The notes under the pieces were generated by a model. That model searched no databases, had not been told where the DNA came from, and saw only the letters and a list, made by a program, of their open reading frames with translations. A stretch of 64,000 nucleotides of DNA from Collybiopsis luxurians FD-317 M1 (lineage: Eukaryota; Basidiomycota; Agaricomycetes; Agaricales; Omphalotaceae): contig KN834820.1 in assembly GCA_000827265.1 (NCBI GenBank), forward strand, positions 163,024 to 227,023. Reading direction: 5' to 3'. Below, one piece after another: positions 10,406 through 22,269 of this stretch. Positions within the stretch are counted from its first letter, which is position 1, and every line of letters starts with the position of its first letter. The position numbers were made by a program, and so were the translations under genes.

Positions 10406-12773
10406 TCCATTAGTTGTCAAAAGGTCAGAGGTGTGGAACCCATCGGAGATGGCAATAGGCTGTAGGTCGGTGCTAGCACGGTCTACTCCATCAGCAGATA
10501 CCGTTACTCCTCTCCAAGGGTCACCTATGATTTTGATGCATCCAGTATCAGCACTAGGGATCCCATGTATGGAGCAAGTAAAACACTGACGTTGTCCATT
10601 GGCAAGGAATAGACGATCAACCGTCAAATTCCATCCTCCATAATCTTTGTTGGTGTTCGCAACTCCCGCAGCCATAGGAACATCGTCAGGCGAGGCAAAG
10701 ACGTCTGGGAAAGTTAGTGCACATATACGCTGTCGAGATCATGGTGAGTGAAGAATCTCCACCAATCTTATATGCGACGTACGATTTGATAAGGTGACTG
10801 AAGGAGTCTTGTTACGAGTGTTGGTACATCTTCTGGCCCAGCTCCATCCTGAAATTTTGTTTAGATCAGCTCGTAGACAGATCGGACTAAATGCTTTTTG
10901 ATATTTACCCGAACTTGACCAACCTGGTTGCATCTGTAGGAATATGTCAGGTACTGGCTACTAAACGAAGAATAGTGCATACTCAACCCAAGCCCAGGAG
11001 CGAGCGTCATTACCAAGGGAGGTGTTGGTATAGACTGATCCATTGGGGTTATAAGTGCCAAAGCAATCCCTGAACAAGGGTGTTACATGATTGGCTGGAA
11101 AATGGGCAGTGAATGAGTGCTTACTCAACATCCACTCCTCCGCACCCTGTAACAAAAAAGTAGAAATAATGAACAAATTTTCTCGAGTAAATTGCTCCCA
11201 CAACTCACATGCAGCTAGATAAGAAGAGTTCCAGAATGAACCCCAGGCAATAAGAGCATGATCTAGACCCCATCCAGAAGCAGGCGCGTTAACGCCATTC
11301 TTAACTTCCAATGCATCGCAGAACTCAAAGAAACGTTGTCCTGGCCCTGAGGCCGGTTGCAAAAACTGCCAGTCCAGCATGTTCAAACTAACTAAAAGTA
11401 AATGAGCAGTGCTCGGGGCATGCAAAATCAGAGGCACAACATACGAGCTGAAATTACTAGTCAGCGCGAGCGGTCGCAGATGGAAAGGAAATTACTCACC
11501 GCCGGCAACGTCATCCACGTGTGTCATTGCACCCAGACCCCAGTTGTCTTTTAGGACCTGAATTGCAGCTGTATCGTTACTAGTGAAGACTTGGTCAACG
11601 TGGGAGATAACGGCCTCGACATCTGCCGAACAATTTGCTGGCATGAACTGGCGGATGGGTTCAAAGTAGGTCCAAAAGTCCCTTGAAAAAAGATCGACAT
11701 GGGTTTGGCGTAGAGGAGAGGAGAACACGATGCCTTACACAATGGCCTCTACCGTCGCTGAGGACGCATATCCGGCCCAAAATAGACCGGGTTTGCTAAT
11801 TTATTGAATCAGTATCATCGGATGTGCAAAAGCGACAATCCACTAACTTGACCATGGTCCAAGCAGTCAAGGCACCCCCATAACTACCGCCAATCAACAC
11901 CTAAATCATGGAAATAAGGGTCCAAAGCGAATAGACAGATAAATCATCACTACCCAAGGAGCCGTAGCAGGTGATAATTTGTCACCTATGGAATGGCAAG
12001 AACGTCAATGATTGTGGCCCCAAAATCAAACGAAAGTTCGCACCGTTGGGCATTGGAAGAACAACGTTGTTTGCAAAATATTCAAGATCATCGATGGCTT
12101 GCTGTATTGTGTGATATTTCATATTCTTGCCAGACAAGTCAGGAACCGGATTACTGAGACCGTAATAACGATGTTCGAGTACGATTGTACTACCACTCTG
12201 CTGTTGGGCGATTTGTCCATTGATAGTATCATTAGTGAGATAAAACGTGAAATCTGATTTCCCAAGTGTCAGAAAGAGCCACCTATGCAAGATTACGATA
12301 CATACTTTCGGCATTAATTTCTCCGGGCGTGAAAAGGATAATCGGACCTATGTAAATTGAATGAACACCTGGAGCATATCTGACACAGAACCGGCCACGT
12401 ACCACCTGTTTCATACCATTCATACGTGTGCCAGAATCGTTGTTTGAAAGTCCCCAGCGAAGGATTGGTATGGTCAATCTACAAAATATTCCAAAAGGAC
12501 TGAGGCTATTAATTGAGAAACATCCTCACCAATTGGTCAAAGTAGTACGTAGTATCTGCCGAATGAATCGATGATTTCCATTTGAGCATGATTGTGAGTA
12601 ATCTACTCACTGTAAGGAGGAAGCTGTGTTCCATTGCGGCTCACGACCAGGCTTTCGGCGGAAACTTCCAGTAGAGATGCCATTGGTGCACCCCTAGTAC
12701 TTCTGGAATAGGGAAGCAAGGCAGCAGTGATTCGCACCCAGAGGGCCAAGAGACCAAAGATGGCAAATAACAT
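10262..12773 (-). CDS. S28 family serine carboxypeptidase (Pro-X carboxypeptidase-like), secreted
   Basis: Sixteen exons join with matching phases: 12611-12773, 12530-12555, 12403-12478, 12306-12347, 12032-12253, 11954-11985, 11848-11900, 11739-11795, 11500-11681, 11209-11391, 11125-11146, 10983-11069, 10909-10933, 10783-10848, 10591-10729, 10262-10524; about 545 residues. A hydrophobic signal peptide follows the ATG. Family landmarks appear in order: TTYYFDQL-IDHTNPSLGTF, ILFTPGE, LEHRYYG, IGGSYGGAL with the nucleophile Ser, WGLDHALIAWGSFWNSSYLA, CGGVDVEDCFGTYN, NKDYGGWNLTVDRLF, ANGQRDPW with the likely catalytic Asp, and SDGFHTSDL with the catalytic His. S28 enzymes cleave after proline; export and peptide scavenging are inferred. 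All catalytic motifs are intact. The exon 9/10 junction could instead contain a 3-nt micro-exon. Confidence 0.92.
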
Positions 12774-14389
12774 GACTGTGAATCTGGTCGTGGAGACACG
12801 GGTTAACCAGATGTAGCCAACAAAGCTAATTTCTCGCCTTATATACGCGGGCTTGACGGATTCTCTGAGACACCATTAAGATGTTGTAATTCATGCTTTG
12901 ACTCACCATGTGTATACTGTCCAACTTTGGATCTTCCGATCGGACATTTGTACCCCTTACTATTATTCCCTACTCATATGATTACTTATACATACAACCT
13001 TACAGAATCTATAGGTAGCTTGTAGAAGTATCTATGAAGATATCTTCAAATGTATTATAGAAGCTCACTTGAGCAGTCAGCTTAATATTAACAAATTCTC
13101 TTACTACCATCTCCTTGCCCAGCCTATCCTCACGATAGGCTATGGGCACCGGTCTTACTGTCAACTGAATTTCCTCACTGCTTTACTCTCACCAACTATT
13201 ACCTTCCCGCTTTCATTCCGCTTTGACTACAGATTCCACGACCATTTTCCGGATCAACCCTCCGTACGACCCAGTCAATTATAATGTTTGACTGCCTGGC
13301 AAATCAAGACGATTGACATCTTGACAGATCATGTCTGAATCAAGTATATCGAGTCCGGTGCGCTAATTCTCTACCCAGATAGCTCCAATCAGTCTGAGGT
13401 TAGCACGTAGAACAAGTAAGATCATAGAGCCACCATTAGGTTGTGTGTAAATGACAGTGTTCATGAATCATGGGACACTCTCAAGACCATGTATGAATCT
13501 GCAGGTACTATTAGCTTCATCTCAACCCTCTGGAAGCTCTTTTGGAATCCGCACTCACCGCGCAGAAGGAGCCGAGTCAGATAATAGTTTTCAATAACAG
13601 ATCAGGGACAACCACTCACTGCATCAGAATCTTCTACCGCATCCTTTCCTGACTAATTTGTGTCCTCGATTGGTAAATTAACTACTACTGAAACAGCCGA
13701 TCAATCCGCGGGTTTAACGGATTCTCGCAGGGTCAACTAAGTGACCGAACTCAAAGGATCTCAGCCAAGAAGTCGTCTTTACCAAGGGATCATAGGAATC
13801 TTGTGAGGCAAGGTGATTTTTACCCTTGATACTTAGTAGTCCGTCCGAAGCTTCTCCAGTATTAGACAGGATCATGGGAGAGGTCAAAGCACATTGTATG
13901 CTTATCAGAAAATAGTAAAGAAGAAAAAGCTCGTGGCGTGCCAGAAGCGGATCAATTTTTTCGGGAAATGCTATTAGCATTTACAGTAAGAGGCTCAAGT
14001 ATCTCTCAATTAACTCACAATACAGACCATATGGAGTTAGCATGACGGTCTCCGGAAATAGCAGCAGGGCGATGAACAAAGACTTAAAGTAGATGAAAGC
14101 CCTGTAGAATTCTGCTGCGGCGGTTGCTGTGAAAGATATTAAGAGCATATATGGGGTTGGTGCTTCCAGCGAGCAACTCCTGCGGAAAGTACGGATGCAT
14201 ACGGGCGCGTCCGAGCACGTACGAGCACGTACAGGAGAGTACAAGCAAGCACAAAGTGAGTGCAAGCATGGTCCAGAAACAGACATTTATCTCCTCCTGT
14301 TTCAGACTGTATGATGGTCTTTAACGATTCTTTGCAATTAGTTATTTTACGCGCAATTGGGTATCTGAAGTTCGACTGTAAGTTCAAAT
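12774..14389. other. Gene-poor stretch with a 10-bp-period repeat
   Basis: No gene could be supported. Open frames at 13069-13284, 13714-13980 and 13981-14286 lack motifs and splice-supported partners. A degenerate 10-bp-period tandem repeat lies at about 14191-14270 (separate entry). Confidence 0.45.
14191..14270. repeat. Degenerate 10-bp-period tandem repeat (unit like ACGAGCACGT)
   Basis: Successive 10-base blocks read acgggcgcgt, ccgagcacgt, acgagcacgt, acaggagagt, acaagcaagc, with the A/C-GAGCA-G pattern kept in phase. A related 10-bp-period array, on the opposite strand, lies at 30341-30426 within the kinase gene. Confidence 0.6.
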
Positions 14390-15085
14390 GTCTTCTTACC
14401 AATGTGTGAACTTCATTTTGCCGCAGCTCGTGCGCCATGAATGGCTTTGTACCCGTATTATGTATAGACGACGGTTGCTCCAAGTGCCCCACCCAGCGAC
14501 GTCGAAGTTATTCAAAACACCGAAAACCTTGTCACCGACATGTATTACCGATACTGATGTCCCGGTATAAAATTTTTGGTACTTCGTAACCCCACTGGTG
14601 AACTGGGAAAAAGGGATCAAAGAGCAGGTAAAGGACTTAACGAAGAGAAGACCTTGTTTTTGGGATATGGTAGACTACTTGAGCAAGTTCTGGAAGGCTC
14701 TTGGTATTCATCAACGGCGCTAGTGACTCGTCGAATGTGAGAGGCAATACCCGTTTCTCGTATAATTTTGGACCGAGAAGTTTGAAAAGTTAGTTTTGTA
14801 CGGAATCGTCTTCATCACTGGTGAGGTCGACGCAGTCCATAATCTAAAGAAGATGTTCCAGTGCCAATTTGTTCAGCTCTTTGGCAGAATCTGTAGCCTG
14901 ACTCGCCATCACGGTTTCCGGTATTCACGCAGCAGGGGAAAGTAGAACTTGACGATCAACTCACGGAGCAAAGGTGACCCTCCTTGAAGCATTTTGTCTG
15001 ATATACAGTTGGCCCTCGACCGATGACACCCTTACTCATATAGATGACTTCGAGGACAAGGAAAGTTCGGTGGTAAGCGCCGTCA
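14390..15085 (-). pseudogene. Decayed FunK1 kinase fragment
   Basis: This segment is collinear with 17480-18140 of the intact FunK1 gene, covering the catalytic-loop region (GDKVFGVLNNFD matches GDKVFGVLNDFD) and part of the preceding lobe. Reading frames are broken by stops and indels, the 5' and 3' parts of the gene are missing, and the HRDIS-equivalent exon is disrupted. It lies 2-3 kb downstream of the intact gene in the same orientation, consistent with tandem duplication and decay. Confidence 0.8.
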
Positions 15086-17009
15086 GCAAAGTTGATCATG
15101 ATTTGCTCGCACTCGGTTCGATTCGGACATCTGTGACGGCATCCCTATTACGATCTCCCTTTTCCCTCCCACTCCTTCTGCTCTTAAGAGTTTTATTGAC
15201 CTTGTCTCCATTATTAGACGCGCTGCTACTCGGGTATATTCAAATTGAAACTCGCTCGGCCTGCTTGCAGCTTCAATTACAGCCTCCGACAATGACATCT
15301 TAGCTAGTTTTGTGTCCTCAATTTACGCCTACGCCACAATTCCAAGCTTTCGGAAGCTCATTCTCACCCTCCTCGTTGCCCTTTTTGTGTTTTTGCCTTT
15401 TGATGGGTACCTTACCCAATGGACGTGAATTCCCTGCTTCCCAGCCTCCTTCAAGCTCCAAATACGATGAAACCGTGTATTTCGAGTTGGATACTATTAC
15501 CATTGGAGACCAGGAAATTCGAGGTTAATGAGGCTCTTCCACCGTCCCGCTAAACCTCGGTCCGCTCACAAGATCATGGTGACTTTTTCATCGATGCTCT
15601 TGACGCTTTAAATGCCGACATTCTCATTAGACAAAATTACACAAAACGCCTTGCACTGATATGACTATACGAGAACCATAGGCTCAGCAAAACAGGGTAC
15701 CGGGACGTATCGAGGGAGATGATCAAAGGATTTGGTGAGAATGTTGGCAAAGGTGCGTACGCTTCTTTCCCCTCCCTTTTCTACGCTGATATCTCATTCT
15801 CAAGTCTTTTGCATGGAACGACTCGTTTACATCACGGTGGGCTGTTAGTATTCCATCGCAAGAAGTCCCGTTTTTAACGTTGAGAATTTTTCTTCATCCA
15901 TCCACGTCAACTTCGGCTTCGCAGTCCAACATTTTTGATTCCCGCCTACTGTACTCAAAGCATCAAGGAACCCAAAGCAGCATCTTCATTTCTATGCAAG
16001 TCCCTTCCGCACACAAGAAAAGAGCAAAGGCGTACTCGATCATTCTACGCTGCACATATGTCAAACTTGTAAAATAAAGAAAACATCTGCGGCGCGCAGA
16101 GACCCAATAAACAATGAAAATGGCCTCTTAAACAATTCCATCCACCCCTCCTCCCCAAGCCTGACCTGTCTAATCATGCCTAGGTTCGGTTCAAGCTCAT
16201 TCGTTGCTTTCGTCCTTCGTAATGCATTTAATATAAACTCTTCTTCTTTCCCCTTCTCTCCTCGTTCTAATTTTCGCACAACTCGTGCAGGCAAAGATGG
16301 AGATGAAAGGGCCGAAACTTGTCCTGCTTCTGCCGCACCTGAAGCATCCATACTAGGAGGCATAAATGTAGGTACCCACTGGCCGGCACATTCCCAGTGA
16401 CTCAGCTCCTCCCGCCCTCGCTCCAGCTCGAGCATACTAATGTTCAATCGGTTTACATTGTTCCACCGCTCACCCAAGGCTTGGACTCGGGAGAGTCGAC
16501 GTCGAAACTCACGTTATATGAATATACAACGGCTCGTCGCTCTCCTTCCCGGTCGCTCGTAGGTTGATGCAGAATGTCTTTGACCACGCAGGCAGGATAC
16601 AATAAGCTACGTATAAAAGTAGCGGGCTCAGCCGCTGCTCAGGTTTCTTTCTTGCTTAGATTTAACTAATAGAAAAGCAAGCGCATTTTAGGGCACTCAC
16701 TTAACACCAAAATGAACCTGTACGTTTCATCACTGTAACAATTGACGGTCGCTTGGAATTTCTGAACTCACCTCGGCGAACAATCAAAAGTCGATCAAGT
16801 TCAGTATATAGAACTTAATATCAGCTACGGTCATCAATCGAGTATACGATAGTGAATCCAGGGTAGTATGTATAATTCTAAACAGAAAATGATATGGGCT
16901 ACAGCTAGAGAGGAAGATACAATACGTGGATAAACGGAAGGACAGCAGAGATCGAGAGCATCGTCGAAAGATAAACAAGATACGAGAGCACGGCAGATTC
17001 GGGTTCCAG
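15086..17009. other. Intergenic, no firmly supported gene
   Basis: About 1.9 kb. The longest frames are 16061-16477 (minus, 138 codons, Glu/Arg-rich, motif ERWNNVNRLNISMLELERG) and 15310-15528 (plus, 72 codons). I do not recognise either and could not extend them convincingly by splicing. One could be an exon of an unannotated small gene. The partner of the short dispersed repeat lies near 16598-16655. Confidence 0.4.
16598..16655. repeat. Short dispersed repeat, copy 2
   Basis: Partner of the repeat at 5148-5210: shared aataagctac, tat, aaagtagcg, tcagcc and caggtttc words in the same order and spacing, non-coding in both places. Confidence 0.4.
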
Positions 17010-20000
17010 CTATCTGTCCGAGACACCTGCACCTTGCCACCGCCGTACAAGAGGAGTCCCCTGAAATAAACACAATATCTTGTTCATCTCCTTGTAGGTG
17101 ACATTTCCGCCCAACGTAGCCCAGTCGTATTGATCCTGAGGTTTGCGACGTTGAGGTTTACTCACAAACCCGGCCTGAAACTGGGAGAGAGAGTCCTCCA
17201 GCCAATCGCGGAAGTCCTCAAAGAGAGGTTGAATCGGCAGAGGTCCAGTAGGGGGTGACGCTACGAACTTGAATTTTGACTTGGAAACGGTGGTAGCGGA
17301 TTCGGTGAACCAGTCGAGGTACGGCCGCTCTTCTGAGGGCAAAGGGCGGCCGAACTCCTCGTAATGACAGCAAACAATGAGAAGAACATAAAATATCGAT
17401 TCCAAATCGTGTCGATACATATGACCCCTCTTCCAATCGTTATCTAGCAGATCGTAGGCCATGAAGGGCGTCGTGCCCGTACGATGCTTGGACGACGGTT
17501 GCTCCGAGTATTCCGGACAGAAGGCGAGGTCAAAGTCGTTCAATACCCCGAAGACCTTGTCACCCACACGTTTGAACATGATATTACCGATACTGATATC
17601 CCGGTGTAAGATTTTCGGTACTTCACAAAGCCACTGGTGGACTAGGGAAAAAAGAATCAGAGGGAAGGGAAAGACTTAACGAAGAGATGACTTACTTTGC
17701 ACGATATCGTATATCACTTGCGCAAGCTCCAAGGGACTCTTGAGGTTCATCAACGGCTCCAGTGGCTCGTGGAATGAGACACGCAATATCCGCTGCTCGT
17801 ACGATTTTGAACCGAGAAGCTCGTAAAGTCGTTTCTGTACAGAATCGTCATGAATACTGGTAAGGTCAACGCAGTCGATGATCTCAGGAAGATGCTCCAG
17901 CGCCCATTCGTCCGATTTGTTCGCAGAATCTCGAGCCTTCATCACCAGCACGTTTTCTGCCGTTCGCGTTGCAGACGGAAAGTAGAACTTGGCGATCAAC
18001 ACCCTGTGTAACCACGGCGTAGACCCGGCAGGAAGAACACCGTCGTCTATGCATTCCACCCGATACACAGTCGGTCCTCGACCGACGACGCCGTTACCCG
18101 TATAGAGAACTTCAATAATACGAAAAGTCCGCTTCGCACCGTCAGTGGATGTTATCGTGAATTCAGCGTCAGCAGCCAGCTGTGAAACGTCTTCAGATGC
18201 CGAATTCTCCTCCGACGCATTGATGGTGGCGGAGGTGGCACTGGTGGACGACGGGTAAGTACTATCGGCGGAATTGTTAGAGTGGATAGAGGCATCCTCG
18301 TGTCCCAATGTCGTATCTTCCGAAGAGTTTGACATTGCCTCGATCCTCGCGTGCGCCTTGGCTCTGGCTTCCCTGGGGATCATCTCTCGCGTTGGTTGGG
18401 TAGCCAACGGTTTTGCCTTTTCCTCTCTGCATTTTCTTCTCCTTCCGCCCTTCCTTAACCCGATCTCCTTCTCCTTCCCTTTCCCCTTCCCCTGCCACGT
18501 TCCATGCTTCAAACGGTTCGAATTCCGAAGATAATTTGAGTTGAAAGCTGGTGGAAATCCAAGCCGGTCGTCCTTCAGAGCATGAATCTTGTATATGATG
18601 GTCATAAAAAGAAGCTGATATTCTTCGTGGGTGATATCAATGACCTTCGAAAACGGTGAGTGGTGGTACAAGGCCAAGTTGTAAACCGTGGGAATATACG
18701 CACCTCACTCTCAATCACGCCCGAATGATCGTAACATTGCAGCCGAAATGCCGTGTCGTCCACGATCATGCCAATAGCATGTGCTCGTACCTTGCCACAC
18801 GAAAGCATCGCTTGGCCGTAACTTGCGATTTGCTGTCGCGTCAAGTTCACTGAGATTGGTTCGGCCTTTGGCTTGGGTCTTGGCTGGGAGTGGACCCGCC
18901 CAGTACTTCGACTGCCCATGCGAGAAGGGGGAGGTGCGCGGGAACCGGATGCGCGCGCACCACTGGCTTTGAACGTCCTGGAAGTCGCAGGCGGCACCCC
19001 TGCGGGATCTTCGAATGATTGTGAACGGCTAGACTTCGGAGTATCAAGTTTCTGAGAGACCGACTCACCTTTCTTTTTCCCGCGTCTCGCTTTCTTCTTC
19101 ACTCGACCGTCTTCGCCGAGGACAGGTGGGTCACCTATAGACGTCGAATCACAATCAGCAACAGACCAAAATATTATAGTCATACGCACTCGCTGTCGCG
19201 TCGATTTCTTCGTCCTCCCTTTGTCGCTTCATACTGGCTGTCAGCGGAGGTTGGGTCGATGCACCGCCGAGGTTGGATTCGCTTTGCTCTATTACTGAAT
19301 TTTTGGCTACAGCGGCCGCTTCAGTGTCTGGAAAATGAATGTACATCAGCAACAGAAGTCAATCGGAGTCGCCGAAACATACCAGGATAAGGAACGGGAT
19401 CCAATTGTCTCCCATTTTGATGCTTGACCTCGGTGAACATCAGCATGAGAGGCCAAGACATTTTGTAGACGCTTTCCTCGTTCTCCTCCAGAAACGTTTT
19501 TGCTTGGAGAAGGGTAAGCTCTTCATTATCATCCCACTCTTCGAGCAGCGCCTGAAAGATCAACCCAATATCTGGTTTCATCAAGGCCCAATAACCCATC
19601 ACATAATGAGGATCCTGCACGTAGAAGACTTTGGCATCCGCCGGATCGATGCCTTTTTTCCCTAGTGCATTAAGAAGGTCGACCAGTGGTTGGTAAAGCG
19701 CATTCTCGAGCTGCTTTCTATCTGTCGCGACCTTCACATATTGCTCGAACGCCAGTTTTACCGCCTCCCTCTGAGGTAATGCCTGGTATTCTTCAACTTC
19801 TCGCCAATCTGGCTGCAAACCTAAGATCTTGATGGCAAACTCTTCCATTGAAACTGTCTTTCTCTCTTTAATGTCCACTAGAAGCTGCTTTTTGATATCG
19901 TCGAGAGTAGTGATTCTCGGAACGTAAACATTGCTGGCTGAAAAGCGACTGTGTGGCGTGCTGTCCACCGTGGTCGAGTCAATCTGGGCAGATTTAGGAG

Positions 20001-20049
20001 GCGTTTCTGGGCGTTGCGAGTGTGGGGCGTCAGCTTCGGTGGAATTCAT
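17010..20049 (-). CDS. FunK1 family fungal protein kinase
   Basis: Five exons, 19383-20049, 19190-19327, 18704-19134, 17696-18644 and 17010-17641, join in phase to about 938 residues. The ATG at 20049 (NSTEADAPH) is chosen because the upstream in-frame ATG (20112) adds an unconserved leader. The N-terminal third is the FunK1-specific region (LYQPLVDLLNAL, TEVKHQNG), then a basic/Ser-rich linker, the ATP lobe (VVGRGPTVYRV, RVLIAKFY), the catalytic loop LHRDISIGNIM and FGVLNDFDLA, where FunK1 kinases typically have DFD instead of DFG, then RTGTTPFMA. FunK1 kinases are greatly expanded in mushroom-forming fungi; a role in multicellular development has been proposed but substrates are unknown. 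The frame is intact, unlike the fragment at 14390-15085. Confidence 0.92.
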
Positions 20050-20472
20050 GGTCGAGTTTGGTGGTGGTAAAAGGCGAAGAGGATGGTTATGTGCAGCTGT
20101 GGGTCCACACAATTGGTTATATAATTCTACATCTTTACCATTGTTCTAGCTCGGAATATTCTCATCAAGTCATGCGATCTTCAGAAGAACAATCCTGTTC
20201 GGATTTGGAAGATAGATGTCCAATGAATGTGGCGCCTCGCGTTGATCCAACCTGTTATGTTGGGCGTCGGAGAGTCAATTTGAGTCGATCCGTCAGTACA
20301 GCAATTTGGGCTCTTTTTCTCACAAAGCCAGAAGTCCTGAGAACCTACGAGTTGCTCTGTTATTGTCGATAGTGTCAAATTTTCTTGCTTCGGGGTCAAG
20401 TTTCGGTTGAGTTCTAAATATACAGTTCTAGTCTATCATCTAATTCACAGTTTATCTCGTTATTGTACTTGA

Positions 20473-21697
20473 TCAATGATACCCAAAAGCCTTATTACCC
20501 TCCTCTAAAAACGCCCACACAGCCTTCTCTTTCCATCCTTGTTCTTTCCAATCATCTGCAGTCTCCGGGAACAGCTTGATAATGTTCTCTAACGATGAGT
20601 CGTGCGCCATAATCAAGAAAACATCAGGATGAGCCTCGAGAATTCCGAGTTTCTCCTGAGAGGCAAGAGATCTTGTTCTATCAGCATACATCGAAAATCC
20701 CTCAGGTATACTCAGGATAGGCTTTGATAAGTCAGCGAGGATACCTCCAGGGCAGGGAATATGCCTGTGTAAATGAACATTGGGTCGAATTTGACCGGGA
20801 TGATGGCAAGTATCTGCTCCGAGAAGGATGAATGAGGATTCTTTTACACGAGCCAGTCCTCCGAGATGGCCAGGCCAGTGCTACGAGTAAGATTCATCGC
20901 ATCAGCGGATTCTTCATGCAACGAGTACACTCACTCCGGGTAACTCAAGCAAGTAAAAACTACCGTCACCGAAGAAGTCGAATGCCGGAGTTCCTGCGAT
21001 GAATAGGTCGGGTTTGTCCCAGTTCAATTCGACTATTTCTCGCCCTCTGATTAGAGTATAGGTCAATGTCAACGCGAGCATCTGCCACACACATACGCGA
21101 AATCACTCTCGAGCAGTGTAGCATCGGGAACCGAAGGATAAGCTTTTCGATCTGTACCTTTACCAATAACCAGCTTGGTGGTTGAGGGCCATTGAGACAT
21201 ATCGCCTTAGTCAAGATGACAACGTACTCAAATATATTAACTTTCACAGTTTTGATATCACTTACCAGTATGGTCGAAATGCGAGTGACTAGTAGAATCC
21301 GACGGTCAAGTTTCCGCCTCAATTCATCCATACTCGCCTCCACTCACCTCCAAATGACGGTATCAATTTCTTCGATAGCCACCCCACCCGTTTTGAGCTG
21401 CTCAACTACATCTACATCGACGCTCATCTCAACCCCTGCCTGAACAAGCAAACCCTGCATCGCTGGAGGAAGCCTACTAAAATCCTTCATCGGGCCTAGA
21501 TCGAACATAATCTTGCGACCGTTGGTGGAGTGCTCAATAAGGAAAGCATAGTCTGGGCCGTACAATCTCTCCTTTCCAGGTTTCACGGGTGTAACGAAGA
21601 TGGCAGCGGGGAGATTGGTTTTCGGTGAAACAGTATCGAAGACCTTCACAGATACGGTGAAGGTAGATTTTGGGAGGATGAAAGATTCGTCGCTCAT
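20473..21697 (-). CDS. Metallo-beta-lactamase fold hydrolase, paralogue A (AttM/lactonase-like)
   Basis: Five exons; exon 1 is 21348-21697 and the last is 20473-20880, total about 333 residues. Exon 2 is a 23-nt exon encoding SHSHFDHTG, the Zn-binding HxHxDH motif. Later come the GHWPGHLGGLAR motif (third His), LLGADTCHHPGQIRPN (metal-bridging Asp; GAD where the paralogues have GGD) and IMAHD. The arrangement resembles AttM/AiiB-type lactonases and related metallohydrolases, so lactone or ester hydrolysis is plausible, but the substrate cannot be told from sequence. The start at 21697 (MSDESFILPKS) matches the start of all paralogues in this window. It is intact and is the only copy on the minus strand. 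Confidence 0.87.
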
Positions 21698-22207
21698 GGT
21701 GCTTTGGAAGATGAGCAAGCCATGGACATATTTATTCTGCAAAATCCGATCTCGGGGTGAAATCGGTGATGACTTATACCCTCAACGATGTATGTAATGT
21801 GCTGACTGCGTGAGCAAAAATGGTCTTTGAAGTTCTCACCGCATTTAGGAAAGCCCGGCTTAAAGAAAGCTTGAACCACCATTCTCCTTATCGTTATGCC
21901 CTTCGAGACTCGGAGTAATACGGTGGTTACACATTTATGACTTGAAGCAATTCAATCTTCGCGGTAAAATTCACAACAAATCTTTCCGAAGTAACTCGCC
22001 GATCTGGATTAGTTGAATCACAGAGGGTCCTCAGGAACTTTAGAGTATTGAGACCAATCCAGACCAGCCAACTATGTTAAGCAGGCAGTCAAAACTGCCC
22101 ATCGCAAGACAATCAAACGTTGTACAGACAAGATTATCGTATACATACTAATTAAATTAAAAGGAATCTGAGTAATAAAGAAGGTCAGGACGTAAGGAGA
22201 GCGTGAA

Positions 22208-22240
22208 TCCTTGGCGTGTTTTTTTTTTTTTTTTTTCCTC
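22208..22240. repeat. Poly-T tract
   Basis: An uninterrupted run of about 17 T near 22221-22238, just downstream of the membrane-protein gene stop. Confidence 0.6.
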
Positions 22241-22269
22241 GTATATGCGAGGGCTCATGGGGTAAAACC

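Noticed and set aside
13714..14286. Minus-strand frames in the 13.7-14.3 kb stretch
   Set aside because: No motifs; partly formed by the 10-bp repeat; no support as exons.
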